In this document: positions 1 through 8,847 of the stretch, piece by piece
Layout: every line of letters starts with the position of its first letter
Position numbering within the stretch: the stretch's first letter is position 1
NCBI GenBank assembly: GCA_965227335.1
Contig: CBDDFV010000001.1
Coordinates: forward strand, 682,001 to 746,000
Direction of reading: 5' to 3'
Length of the DNA: 64,000 nucleotides
Source of the DNA: CBDDFV01 sp965227335
GTDB taxonomy: Bacteria > Planctomycetota > Phycisphaerae > Phycisphaerales > SM1A02
Notes under the pieces: model-generated
The model's database searches: none
What the model was told of the DNA's origin: nothing
What the model saw: only the letters and a program-made list of their open reading frames with translations
Made by a program: the position numbers and the translations under genes

Positions 1-61
1 GTTCGCATCGAATCGCGGCCCCACTCCGCCGCCATGAACCTTCGCCATGGAGGGCGACCCG

Positions 62-1307
62 ATGAACCATCTCCGCACGTACAAGGCCTACTCGATGCGC
101 GAAGCGCTCGACGCGGTGAAACAGGACCTCGGCGCCGACGCCGTCATCCTCTCCACCCGCACGCTTCGCCAGGGCGGCTTCCTCGGTCTCGGGGCCCGTA
201 CCGTCGTCGAAGTCACCGCCTCGCCCGCCGAGCCGAAACCCAGACCACGCCCGCGCCCCGCGACGCCGAAGACGAACGGCGCCCGCGCCGCCGCGGCCGG
301 ACGCGCCTACCAGCAGGCCGCCCCCCCCGCGACCGGCGGCGACGTCGCCCAGGCGCTCGCCGCCGCGCACGAACGACAGGCGCGCGAACGCACCCCCGAA
401 CCCGCGCCGCCCGCCGCCGCGCCCGCGCCGTCCCCCCCCGCGCCGGCCCCCGCGCCGGCGCGCGAGGAAGCGGATGATGCGCCCGCCGCGCCCGTCGCCC
501 GTCGCTTCGTGCTCCGTCCCGCCGAAGCGTCCGCCGCCGAGACGCCGACGACCGAACCGTCGCGGGTCGAGCCGAAGCCGTCGTCGAAGTCGTCCCCGCG
601 CGACGCGGCGCCGACCGGTCCCCGTCGTCCCGCCCGGTTGTTCGACGATGAACCGCCTCCGCCGCCCGCCCGCGCGCGTCCCGCGGCGGACCACGAAATG
701 CAGGATGAACTCGCCGCGATCCGCGAGATGGTCGGCCAGGTTCTGCAGCGTCAGCACCTGCCGGGGAACGGCGCGCCGACGCCGTCGATGCCCAAGGCGT
801 TGTTCGAGATGTACCTCAAGCTGGTCGGACAGGACCTCTCCACCATCGCATCGCGGCCGTTGATCAGCTCCGCACGTACGCCAACATCATCGGTCTGCCG
901 CTGGAGGTCGTGATCACGCCCGCCGACATGAAGCAGGCGATCCACAAGCTGTCGAACTGCGACGTGATCCTGATCGACACCGCGGGACGCAGTCAGAACG
1001 ACTCGAGCAAGATCGAAGAGCTCTCCGAATTCATCACCGCCGCGTCGCCCCACGAAATCCACCTCGTGAGAAGGTGCTTCTGCGCGAAGCAGAATCGTTC
1101 TCGGCGGTCGGATATGACAAGATTGTGCTGACGAAGCTTGACGAAGCGGTGAGTTTTGGCATGCTCATCAACGTGATGCGGACGATCGGCAAACGACTGA
1201 GTTTCGTGACGACGGGACAGGAAGTGCCCGACCACATCGAACTCGGCGACGCCGACCGACTCGCGGACTTCATCCTCAGCGGCGCCCTCACGTCGGAGTC
1301 CGCATGA
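62..1307 (+). pseudogene. flhF: flhF, flagellar SRP-like GTPase, broken by two internal deletions/frameshifts
   Basis: FlhF is a signal-recognition-type GTPase that places flagella at the cell pole with FlhG. The ATG at 62 has a GGAGG six to ten bases upstream. Frame 1 (62 to about 840) reads the N-terminal domain (TYKAYSMREALDAVKQDLGA), a long Pro/Ala/Arg linker and the start of the helical bundle. The reading then jumps frame: about 844 to 1068 encodes RIAAVDQLRTYANIIGLPLE and the G3 motif DTAGR, and 1068 to 1307 encodes EKVLLREAESFSAVGYDKIV and TKLDEA. The P-loop segment (roughly a hundred residues, judged from the family layout) is missing at the first junction, and about six residues after HLV at the second. 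As written no functional GTPase can be made. The final TGA overlaps the flhG ATG (ATGA). Either a real pseudogene or an assembly error. Confidence 0.85.
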
Positions 1308-2407
1308 CCGCCACGTCCACCACGCCGCAGGATTCGGGCCGCCCGGCCGCCGCCGCGGGAACGACCGCGGGCGATCAGGCCGCCCAGCTTCGCGCGCTGG
1401 CCGAACAACTCGGCCGGGGCGTCGGCGTGGATCAGCCCGCCGCCCCGCGCGGCCCCCTCGCCACGCTGCTGCCGCCGAGCGTCCGCTCCGGCGCGGTGAG
1501 CTTCGCCCCCCCCGCCGCGGGACGACGGCCGACCTCCGTCGGGGCCACCGCCGCCCCCGTCCCCCCGCCAGCCGCCCCCGAGGTCCGGCTCGCCCACGCG
1601 ATCGCGGTCTGCTCCGGCAAGGGAGGGGTGGGGAAGTCGAATCTCGCCGTGAATCTCGCGGCGGTGCTCGCCTCGACCGGGCGCAAGGTCTGCCTGCTCG
1701 ACGCCGATCTCGGCCTCGCCAACGCGGATGTCCTCTGTAATGTCACCCCCCGGCTCACCCTCGAACACGTCGTGGCGGGCCGATGCCGGCTCTGGGACGC
1801 CATGATCCCCGCCCCCGGCGGCTTCCGGCTCATTCCCGGCGCCTCCGGCGTCAGCCGGCTCGCCAACCTGCGGTCGAACGAGCGGCACGGGATCCTCCGG
1901 CAACTCGCCGCCCTCGAACGCGCCGCGGACGTCATCATCGTCGACACCGGGGCCGGGCTCTCACGCAACGTGGTGACCTTCGCCGCCGCCGCCCACACCA
2001 CCCTCGTCGCCACCACCCCCGAACCTACCGCCGTCACCGACGCCTACGGCATGATCAAGGCCCTCCTCAGCCGACGCGACGACGTCGACCTCCGGCTCGT
2101 CGTGAATTGCGCGGCGTCGCACGGGGAGGCGCAGAATGTCCACGCCCGGATCGACCGCGTCTCCCGGAACTTCCTCGACGCCCCCGTGCAGTGGGGGGGC
2201 TGGATCCCCACCGATCCCCATCTTCCCTGGGCCGTCCGGCAACGCGTGCCGGTCGCCATCGCCGCGCCGGAAAGCGCCGCGGCGCAAGCGATTACATCAA
2301 TCGCCCGCGGGCTGGTCGGCGACCCCGCGTCCGAGAACGCCGGCCCGACCGGCGGATTTTTCTCCCGTCTCGGCGCATGGTTTGCCGGGGGAAAGAAAGA
2401 ACGATGA
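1304..2407 (+). CDS. flhG: FlhG/MinD-type flagellar number ATPase
   Basis: MinD/ParA-family ATPase of 367 residues, the usual partner of FlhF in limiting flagellar number. A poorly conserved Ala/Pro-rich leader of about 100 residues precedes the deviant Walker A CSGKGGVGKSN. It is followed by LLDADLGLANADVL and the Walker B-type stretch VIIVDTGAGLS, which has DTGAG where many family members have DTAAG. The C-terminus ends in a short segment rich in Phe, Gly and Lys (GGFFSRLGAWFAGGKKER), perhaps a membrane-targeting helix. The start overlaps the end of flhF by four bases, so the two were translationally coupled. Function is firm from motifs and context; whether it can work without an intact FlhF here is open. 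Confidence 0.9.
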   Translation: MTATSTTPQDSGRPAAAAGTTAGDQAAQLRALAEQLGRGVGVDQPAAPRGPLATLLPPSVRSGAVSFAPPAAGRRPTSVGATAAPVPPPAAPEVRLAHAIAVCSGKGGVGKSNLAVNLAAVLASTGRKVCLLDADLGLANADVLCNVTPRLTLEHVVAGRCRLWDAMIPAPGGFRLIPGASGVSRLANLRSNERHGILRQLAALERAADVIIVDTGAGLSRNVVTFAAAAHTTLVATTPEPTAVTDAYGMIKALLSRRDDVDLRLVVNCAASHGEAQNVHARIDRVSRNFLDAPVQWGGWIPTDPHLPWAVRQRVPVAIAAPESAAAQAITSIARGLVGDPASENAGPTGGFFSRLGAWFAGGKKER

Positions 2408-2541
2408 CTTCCGGTGGATTGTCCGCCGGGACGCGCCGATGACAATCAAGTCGGCGCGCGATCCTGCGCACTTGCTGCGGCCCCGCCCGCGTGATCCATG
2501 ACTGATCTGATGCAGAGAGACGCAACGTAGCCCCCCCCCGC

Positions 2542-2850
2542 ATGCAAGGCAGCATTCCCAATGTCGTCGCCGGATGCCTCGCGCTCACCGCGTTCGTGAT
2601 CGCGATCACGGCGGGACTCGTGCAGGACAATCCCGCCACGACCATTCTCGCCCGCGCCGTCGCGGTCATGATCATCTGTTACCCGGTGGGCCTGCTCGCC
2701 GGGTTTGTGTGTCTGCGCACGCTCGAACGCAACATCTCGGAGTATCTCGCGTCGAATCCGCCGCCCGCCGTCGACGACGTCGCACGCGCCGACGGCGATG
2801 ACGACGACCTCGTCGAAGCCGTCGAAGTGGTTGAGTCCGCCGCGGTCTGA
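2542..2850 (+). CDS. small two-helix membrane protein of the flagellar cluster
   Basis: A 102-residue protein with two hydrophobic segments, about residues 5-25 (VVAGCLALTAFVIAITAGLV) and 33-56 (AVAVMIICYPVGLLAGFVC). A short acidic C-terminal tail (DGDDDDLVEAVEVVE) is probably cytoplasmic. The ATG at 2542 lies about 135 bases after flhG, and the sigma-factor gene follows. I do not recognise a named family. Position between flhG and the flagellar sigma gene suggests a conserved flagellar-cluster hypothetical, but that is inferred from context only. Confidence 0.7.
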   Translation: MQGSIPNVVAGCLALTAFVIAITAGLVQDNPATTILARAVAVMIICYPVGLLAGFVCLRTLERNISEYLASNPPPAVDDVARADGDDDDLVEAVEVVESAAV

Positions 2851-2859
2851 TAAAAAGAT

Positions 2860-2886
2860 TTGCATCTTGCGTGAGTGTGGTATAGT
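2860..2886 (+). promoter_or_regulatory. candidate sigma70-type promoter for the flagellar sigma gene
   Basis: TTGCAT at 2860-2865 and TATAGT at 2881-2886 with a 15-base spacer, in an unusually AT-rich island after the stop of the preceding gene. The spacer is a little short. The same TTGCxx / TATAGT pairing occurs upstream of acpP. Confidence 0.5.
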
Positions 2887-2953
2887 GCTCGGAGTGCTTC
2901 GCTAAGGATCGGCGGAGCCGGCTGGAACATTGCCAACGGTCAAGGAGACGACC

Positions 2954-3886
2954 ATGTCTGCAGCCAAGACTGCCTCCAAGGCGAAGGCGTCCCGGGGAAC
3001 GAAATCAACCACGAAGAAGACCGCGACGGGCAAGACCGCTGCGAAGTCTGCGTCGGAGAAATCTGCGCCGGCCCGGTCGGCGCCGGCGAAGTCCCTGTCG
3101 ACGAAGACGACCGCCGCGCCGTCGCTCGGCGACATGCCGATCGAAGAGGTCTGGGTCGAGTTCAAGACGACGAACTCCGAAGCCCTTCGCAACATGCTCG
3201 TCGAACGCTACCTGCCCCTCGTGCGGTCGACCGCCGAACGCATGCACATGCGGCTGCCGAGCGAAGTCGATGTCGAAGACCTCTGCTCCGCCGGACTCTT
3301 CGGACTCATCGACGCGATCAACGCGTTCGACCTGGAGCGCGGCGTCAAGTTCGAAACCTACTGCACGCAGCGGATCCGCGGCGCGATCTTCGACGAACTT
3401 CGCGCCATGGACTGGGTGCCGCGCCTCGTGCGCTCGCGCACCGCGAAGGTCGACCGCGCCCGCAAGTCGCTCGAGATGGCCCTCGGCCGCAAGCCCACCG
3501 AAGATGAAGTCTGCCGGCACATGGAAGTCTCGAAGGACGAGTTCAAGAAACTCGACCGCGACTCCAAGCCGACGTCCGTCGTCTCTCTCAACCGCAAGTG
3601 GTACGAGACCGACTCCAGCAAGGACATCCGCGAGATCGACGTCATCCGCGATCAGAAGCAGGAGAACCCGCTCAGCGAACTTCAGAAGAAGGACATGAAG
3701 ACGCTGATCACCAAGGGCCTCTCCCGCGCCGAGCGTCTCATCGTCGTCCTCTACTACTACGAGGAAATGACGATGAAGGAGATCGGCGTCACGCTCGACC
3801 TTTCCGAATCACGCGTCTCCCAGATGCACAGCTCCATCCTCGCCCGACTCAAGGCCCAGATGCAGCACCGCGCCAAGGAACTCTGA
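2954..3886 (+). CDS. fliA: FliA/WhiG-family sigma factor with Lys/Ala-rich N-terminal tail
   Basis: RNA polymerase sigma factor of the flagellar sigma-28 (FliA/WhiG) class, expected to direct late flagellar genes. Region 2 is clear (LVERYLPLVRSTAERMHMRL, CSAGLFGLIDAINAF, FETYCTQRIRGAIFDELR). Region 3 follows, and region 4 has the helix-turn-helix MKEIGVTLDLSESRVSQMHS. The first 65 or so residues are not part of the family: they are built of Lys, Ala, Ser and Thr (KSTTKKTATGKTAAKSASEK) and resemble a histone H1-type tail. GGAG lies seven to ten bases before the ATG at 2954. The gene has its own likely promoter and a strong terminator, so it is probably transcribed separately from flhFG. The class is sure; the FliA versus WhiG name is a matter of convention. 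Confidence 0.88.
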   Translation: MSAAKTASKAKASRGTKSTTKKTATGKTAAKSASEKSAPARSAPAKSLSTKTTAAPSLGDMPIEEVWVEFKTTNSEALRNMLVERYLPLVRSTAERMHMRLPSEVDVEDLCSAGLFGLIDAINAFDLERGVKFETYCTQRIRGAIFDELRAMDWVPRLVRSRTAKVDRARKSLEMALGRKPTEDEVCRHMEVSKDEFKKLDRDSKPTSVVSLNRKWYETDSSKDIREIDVIRDQKQENPLSELQKKDMKTLITKGLSRAERLIVVLYYYEEMTMKEIGVTLDLSESRVSQMHSSILARLKAQMQHRAKEL

Positions 3887-3937
3887 GCAGGGACCCCGGT
3901 TCAACGGCGACTCGGTCGCTCTCCGCATGATCCACGA

Positions 3938-3970
3938 CGCCGACCGCTCATCCGGTCGGCGTTGTTCTTG
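3938..3970 (+). terminator. intrinsic terminator after the sigma gene
   Basis: Nine-bp perfect stem CGCCGACCG / CGGTCGGCG (3939-3947 and 3954-3962), loop CTCATC, extended by an outer A-T pair and followed by TTGTTCTT. Confidence 0.8.
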
Positions 3971-4008
3971 GGCTCAGCCGGAGTCCGGCGGCGGGCTGCG
4001 ATCCCGTC

Positions 4009-4398
4009 CTACATCCCCAGCCGCTCCCGAACGCCGTCCACGTACGTCTCCATCACCTCGCGCAGCACCATCGCGTGATTGTGCGTCTCGTCCTTCGCCG
4101 CGTACAGGAGCGTCAGGACCCCGCCCGATCGCTTGATCGCACGCTCCAGCTCCCGACCGATGATCCGCTCCTGCTCCCGCAGCTCCCGCGCGTACTTCCG
4201 GCCGAACGCCTCGAACTTCTCCGGATCGTGATCGAACCACGTCCGCAACGCGTTGCTCGGGGCGAGTTCACGCACCCAGTCGTCGAGATCCGCATCCTTC
4301 GTCGACACGCCGCGCGGCCACAATCGATCCACCAGGATCCGCCGCCCGTCCTCCGGCGTCGTCGCCACGTAGATGCGCTTGGTGCGAATCTCCGCCAT
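4009..4398 (-). CDS. DUF488 family protein (YeaO-like)
   Basis: A 129-residue DUF488 protein. It shows the family hallmarks near the N-terminus (KRIYVATTPEDGRRILVDRL, then WPRGVSTKDADLDDWVRELA), followed by LRTWFDHDPEKFEAF and a C-terminal strand LTLLYAAKDETHNHA. The biochemical function of DUF488 is not settled. It is the last gene of a minus-strand operon and starts four bases after the CoA-transferase stop codon. Confidence 0.88.
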   Translation of the reverse strand: MAEIRTKRIYVATTPEDGRRILVDRLWPRGVSTKDADLDDWVRELAPSNALRTWFDHDPEKFEAFGRKYARELREQERIIGRELERAIKRSGGVLTLLYAAKDETHNHAMVLREVMETYVDGVRERLGM

Positions 4399-4402
4399 CA
4401 GG

Positions 4403-5064
<662 letters not shown>

Positions 5065-5065
<1 letters not shown>

Positions 5066-5655
5066 CACTCTGCTCCTTCCACGGCGACATCGAACGACGC
5101 CTCATCATACAACCGACGCAGCACCGTTCGCAGATCGCCGGGGCTCGACGCCAGCAACGCGGCCAGACGGGGCCGCCAACGCTCGTACGCCGCGCCGCCG
5201 CCCGTGACGGCCTCGACCAGCGATTCCAGCCGCTCCAGATCCCCCCGATGCTCCAGCACCGTCGGCCCGCGGCCCCGCCCGTGCGCCGTCGTGATCCACG
5301 CCCCCGCCGTCGACAAACGACGACGAACCGTCCGCCACGTCCACGCGTTCAACTGCTCCGCGCTGTCGATCACCACCGCATCCCGCGGACCCAGATCGTC
5401 GAGAAACCCCGCCGGCAGGCGTCGATCCTGCCGCGTCAGGTGATGCCGACGCACCGTGAATCCTCGCGCGCACAACTCGGGCGCGACGCGGCGAAGCACC
5501 AGCGTCGTCTTGCCCGCCCCGTGCGGCCCCACGATGGACCCACGCCGACCGGACGCCTCGAACCGCGACCACATCGACGACCACGCGTCCGGACACACGA
5601 CCGCCGGCGCGGCGTCGAGACGCTGCACCGCGAAGACGTTGTCGCGGGCCGACAC
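5065..5655 (-). CDS. P-loop ATPase of unknown role
   Basis: About 196 residues from the GTG at 5655; an in-frame ATG at 5718 would run into the preceding gene. The Walker A motif is GPHGAGKTTLV, with a Walker B-like stretch DAVVIDSAEQL about 55 residues later. There is a conserved-looking core (WRTVRRRLSTAGAWITTAHG) and an Arg/Leu-rich C-terminus. The layout resembles a small ABC- or STAND-like ATPase domain, but no named family is recognised. It is embedded between the arrestin-like gene and scoB, and its stop overlaps the scoB start. Start site and function are both uncertain. Confidence 0.7.
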
Positions 5656-5671
5656 ACGCGGCGGGCGACGC

Positions 5672-6058
5672 TCACTCCGAGGCGTGATACAGGCCAATCG
5701 CCTTTCCCTCCGGTGCAATCACCACGTCCGTCCGCGCGCAGATGTCCGCGAACAGACCCTTCAAGTCCGCGACCGCATCGATCGCCCAGGTCAGCGACAC
5801 CAGCCGCCCGTTGAAACTCGGCGGACCGTCCGGCGCGCGGAACGAGAACACCCGCGAATCCGAGGCGAGCGGGTCGTCGATCTGCATCACCTCCGCCACC
5901 ATGACATCCTGCGTGCCCTTGCCCGTCGTGTAACAGAGCAGACGCACATCGACCGCCTTCGGCATGTCGTCGCACGCCCACGACACGACGCCCTCAATCG
6001 TCTCGCCGGGACGAAACGACCGCTGTTCGGTCGGCAGGTCAATGCGGATTTCCTTCAC
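5672..6058 (-). CDS. small arrestin-fold-like beta-sandwich protein
   Basis: About 128 residues. The start (RIDLPTEQRSFRPGETIEG, then VVSW) reads like the first strands of an arrestin-like or Spo0M-like sandwich, where 'F.PGE.i.G.v' is typical. The rest is beta-rich (VDVRLLCYTTGKGTQDVMVA, then FSFRAPDGPPSFNGRLVSLTW). The GTG at 6058 overlaps the TGA of the preceding gene as GTGA. The preceding membrane protein has a similar C-terminal domain, so the two may form a pair. Fold assignment is by pattern only. Confidence 0.7.
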   Translation of the reverse strand: MKEIRIDLPTEQRSFRPGETIEGVVSWACDDMPKAVDVRLLCYTTGKGTQDVMVAEVMQIDDPLASDSRVFSFRAPDGPPSFNGRLVSLTWAIDAVADLKGLFADICARTDVVIAPEGKAIGLYHASE

Positions 6059-6795
6059 GACTCCAGTCCCTCCGGCGACGGCGTCCAACCCGCCGGGACC
6101 ACCGGCAGTTCGAAGTCCGCATCAATGTCCGGCCAGCGCGGGATCGACCCCTTCACCTTGATCCGCCAGCTCACCCCGTTGTTCGACGCCGACCACGTGT
6201 GCATCTGGTCCGCCGGAACGACCGCCTCCGCCGAACCCGACCACGCCTCCGATCGAAACCCCGTCGACGTCCGCTCCGACAGCGTCGCCTCGTAGAACAC
6301 CTCCGTCTCCGTCCGCGTGTCCGTGCCCTGACGATACGTCGCCGTCTCCACCCCCTGCAGCACCACCGCCAGCGACTTCACCCGCGTCGACGGCCGATTC
6401 AAACGCCAGCGCACCTCGAACGGCGCGCCGAGACGCGCGGCGCCGGGATCCACGGTCACCACCGGCCGCGGATTGAACAGCCCCAGGCCCATGTAGATCA
6501 CCAGCCCCACGATCCCCAGCCCCACCAGCGCGAAGGGAATCAGGAACAACGCAAAGACCCAGTCGAATCCGCTGCCGCTGTTCAACGCCGACCGCATGTT
6601 CCCGATCAGCATCGTCCAGACAAAGCCGTTCCAGACCCCGCCGAACACGATCAGAAAGACAATCACGATCCAGCCGCCGCCGTCCGGCTTCAGTTCGCGC
6701 GGGAGGCTCAGGTCGGTTGGCGCGTCCGACTGCCCGAACACCCCCGGCCACGCCGCCTTCCGGCCCGCGCTCAGACTCAGAATCTTGTCCGCCAT
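6055..6795 (-). CDS. membrane protein with C-terminal beta-sandwich domain
   Basis: 246 residues from the ATG at 6795. Two membrane segments lie near residues 45-65 (WIVIVFLIVFGGVWNGFVW) and 80-105 (FALFLIPFALVGLGIVGLVI). A beta-rich domain follows (RPVVTVDPGAARLGAPFEVR, LKSLAVVLQGVETATYR-like strands, SWRIKVKGSIPRWPD). The topology suggests an inner-membrane anchor with a soluble sandwich domain similar in character to the next gene's product. It is the first gene of a five-gene operon, with a TACAAT box seven bases before its start codon. No named family recognised. Confidence 0.75.
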   Translation of the reverse strand: MADKILSLSAGRKAAWPGVFGQSDAPTDLSLPRELKPDGGGWIVIVFLIVFGGVWNGFVWTMLIGNMRSALNSGSGFDWVFALFLIPFALVGLGIVGLVIYMGLGLFNPRPVVTVDPGAARLGAPFEVRWRLNRPSTRVKSLAVVLQGVETATYRQGTDTRTETEVFYEATLSERTSTGFRSEAWSGSAEAVVPADQMHTWSASNNGVSWRIKVKGSIPRWPDIDADFELPVVPAGWTPSPEGLES

Positions 6796-6802
6796 GACCC
6801 CG

Positions 6803-6808
6803 ATTGTA
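6803..6808 (-). promoter_or_regulatory. TACAAT -10-like box, leaderless spacing
   Basis: On the minus strand TACAAT ends seven bases before the ATG at 6795, where a -10 element would put the transcription start at or next to the start codon. No clear -35 is seen. Confidence 0.5.
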
Positions 6809-6864
6809 AACGACGCCGCGACGGATCCGGCCCCGCCCCGGTCGCCCTCCGTGCTGCGGTTTGC

Positions 6865-6870
6865 TACGGT
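6865..6870 (+). promoter_or_regulatory. TACGGT -10-like box, leaderless spacing
   Basis: Seven bases before the ATG at 6878 of the aldehyde dehydrogenase gene. A weak match by itself, supported only by the recurrence of the pattern. Confidence 0.3.
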
Positions 6871-6877
6871 GCCCGCC

Positions 6878-8416
6878 ATGACGACCATCGCCGCCCTCTA
6901 CGACTCCCCCCGCCTCGTCGATCCCGCCGCCGCGGGCGACGACTGCGTCACGTCCGTCAACCCCGCCACCGGCGAACCCATCGCCGCCGTCCGGCTCGAC
7001 ACCGTCGACGACTACCACGACGCCGTCGAACGCGCCCGGCTCGTCCAGAAATCGTGGCGACGACTCCCCGCCCCGAAGCGCGGCGAGATCGTCCGCCAGA
7101 TCGGCCTCGCGTTCCGCGAGCACGAGCAGGCCCTCGGCGAACTCGTCACCCGCGAGATGGGCAAGATCCTCCCCGAAGGCGTCGGCGAAGTCGTCGAGTG
7201 CATCGACATCGCCGACTTCGCGGTCGGCCTCTCCCGACAGCTCTACGGCCTCACCATGCATTCGGAACGCCCGCGGCACCGGATGTACGAGCAGTGGCAC
7301 CCGGTCGGGACGATCGGCGTCATCACCGCCTTCAACTTCCCCGTCGCCGTGTGGGCGTGGAACGCGATGGTCGCGGCGGTCTGCGGCGACACCATGGTCT
7401 GGAAGCCCAGCCTCGTCACCCCGCTCACCGCCATCGCCATGACCAACGTCGCCCACGACGTCATGCGCAATCAGGACATCTTCACGCCCGAGGACGGCGA
7501 CCCCTGCGATGTCTTCGCCCTCGTCATCGGAACCGATGACGCCGTCGGCGAGACGATGATCGCCGACCGACGACTGCCCCTCATCAGCGCCACGGGATCG
7601 TGCCGCATGGGACGACACGTCGGACAGAAGGTCGCCGCCCGCCTCGGACGGACCCTGCTCGAACTCGGCGGCAACAACGCCATCATCGTCGACGAAACCG
7701 CGGATCTTGATCTCGTCGTCCGCGGCGTGCTCTTCGGCGCCGTCGGCACCGCCGGCCAGCGCTGCACCTCCACCCGTCGCCTCTTCGTCCAGCGCTCCAT
7801 TGTCGACGATGTCTGCGCCCAGCTCGCCCCCGCCTACAAGTCCGTCCCGATCGGCGACCCCGTCGACAACGCGACGCTCATGGGGCCGCTCATCAACCAG
7901 GCCGCGGTCGACGCCATGCGTCACGCCATCGAACAGGCCGTCGCCCAGGACTGCACCGTCCTCGCCGGCGGCGTCGACGGCATCGACCGCTTCGCCGATC
8001 AGCCCGGCCATTTCGTCGAACCCACGCTGCTCCGCGTTCCCGCCGGCGGCGATCCCGCCATCGCCCACGAGGAAACCTTCGCCCCCATCCTCTACGTCTA
8101 CGAATATGAGAACCTCGACGACGCCATCGCCATGCAGAACAGCGTCGACCAGGGACTCTCCAGCGCGATCTTCACCGACTCCGTTCGCGCGGCGGAGCGC
8201 TTCCTCTCCCACGACGGCTCCGACTGCGGCATCGCCAATGTCAACATCGGCACCAGCGGGGCCGAGATCGGCGGCGCGTTCGGCGGCGAGAAGGACACCG
8301 GTGGGGGACGCGAATCCGGCTCCGACGCGTGGAAGGCCTACATGCGCCGACAAACCTGCACCATCAACTACGGAACCGAACTCCCCCTCGCCCAGGGCAT
8401 CGAGTTCGGCGGCTGA
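6878..8416 (+). CDS. ALDH7-type aldehyde dehydrogenase (aminoadipate semialdehyde dehydrogenase-like)
   Basis: NAD(P)-dependent aldehyde dehydrogenase of 512 residues. Seen in order: the cofactor site AFNFPVAVWAWNAMVA, KPSLVTPLTA, the glutamate motif ELGGNNAIIV, and the nucleophile motif GQRCTSTRR. Near the end are HEETFAPILYVYEY and GGEKDTGGGRESGSDAWK. ELGGNNA and GGEKDTGGGRESGSDAWK are typical of the ALDH7 (antiquitin / alpha-aminoadipic semialdehyde) group, so a role in lysine breakdown is likely. Piperideine-6-carboxylate or betaine aldehyde remain alternatives. The gene is divergent from the 6.8-4.0 kb operon and the two starts are only about 80 bases apart. Confidence 0.92.
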   Translation: MTTIAALYDSPRLVDPAAAGDDCVTSVNPATGEPIAAVRLDTVDDYHDAVERARLVQKSWRRLPAPKRGEIVRQIGLAFREHEQALGELVTREMGKILPEGVGEVVECIDIADFAVGLSRQLYGLTMHSERPRHRMYEQWHPVGTIGVITAFNFPVAVWAWNAMVAAVCGDTMVWKPSLVTPLTAIAMTNVAHDVMRNQDIFTPEDGDPCDVFALVIGTDDAVGETMIADRRLPLISATGSCRMGRHVGQKVAARLGRTLLELGGNNAIIVDETADLDLVVRGVLFGAVGTAGQRCTSTRRLFVQRSIVDDVCAQLAPAYKSVPIGDPVDNATLMGPLINQAAVDAMRHAIEQAVAQDCTVLAGGVDGIDRFADQPGHFVEPTLLRVPAGGDPAIAHEETFAPILYVYEYENLDDAIAMQNSVDQGLSSAIFTDSVRAAERFLSHDGSDCGIANVNIGTSGAEIGGAFGGEKDTGGGRESGSDAWKAYMRRQTCTINYGTELPLAQGIEFGG

Positions 8417-8465
8417 AACCTCGACGACGAAAACCAACCACGCCGACCACGACGGAGGTCCGACC

Positions 8466-8837
8466 ATGTCTGATCCGAAACCCGGAACCATCGGCTGGAT
8501 CGACCTCACCGTCGACGACGCGCCGACGATTCGCGACTTCTACGCGGCGGTGGCCGGCTGGACGCCCGCGGGTCACGACATGGGCGGCTACGAAGACTAC
8601 ATGATGAGCCCGCCCGGCGGCGATCCCGTCGCCGGCGTCTGCCACGCCCGTGGATCCAACGAAGGACTCCCCGCCGCGTGGCTCATGTACATCGTCGTCG
8701 AAGACCTCGACGCCGCCCTCGCCGAATGCACGACCCGGGGCGGATCGGTCATCGCCGGACCGAAATCCATGGGCCCGGCCCGCTACGTGATCATCCGCGA
8801 TCCGGCTGGCGCGGCGTGCGCGCTCTACCAGCCCTGA
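8466..8837 (+). CDS. VOC (glyoxalase/bleomycin-resistance fold) protein
   Basis: 123 residues with the VOC layout of repeated beta-alpha-beta-beta-beta units: GTIGWIDLTVDDAPTIRDFY at the start, LMYIVVEDLDAALAECTTRG in the middle, and YVIIRDPAGAACALYQP at the end. This matches the subgroup annotated as 'VOC family protein' with a final DPxGaxxaL signature. GGAGG lies eight to twelve bases before the ATG. The substrate cannot be told. It follows the aldehyde dehydrogenase gene by about 50 bases in the same direction, so co-transcription is plausible. Confidence 0.85.
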   Translation: MSDPKPGTIGWIDLTVDDAPTIRDFYAAVAGWTPAGHDMGGYEDYMMSPPGGDPVAGVCHARGSNEGLPAAWLMYIVVEDLDAALAECTTRGGSVIAGPKSMGPARYVIIRDPAGAACALYQP

Positions 8838-8847
8838 TCGCCCCCCG

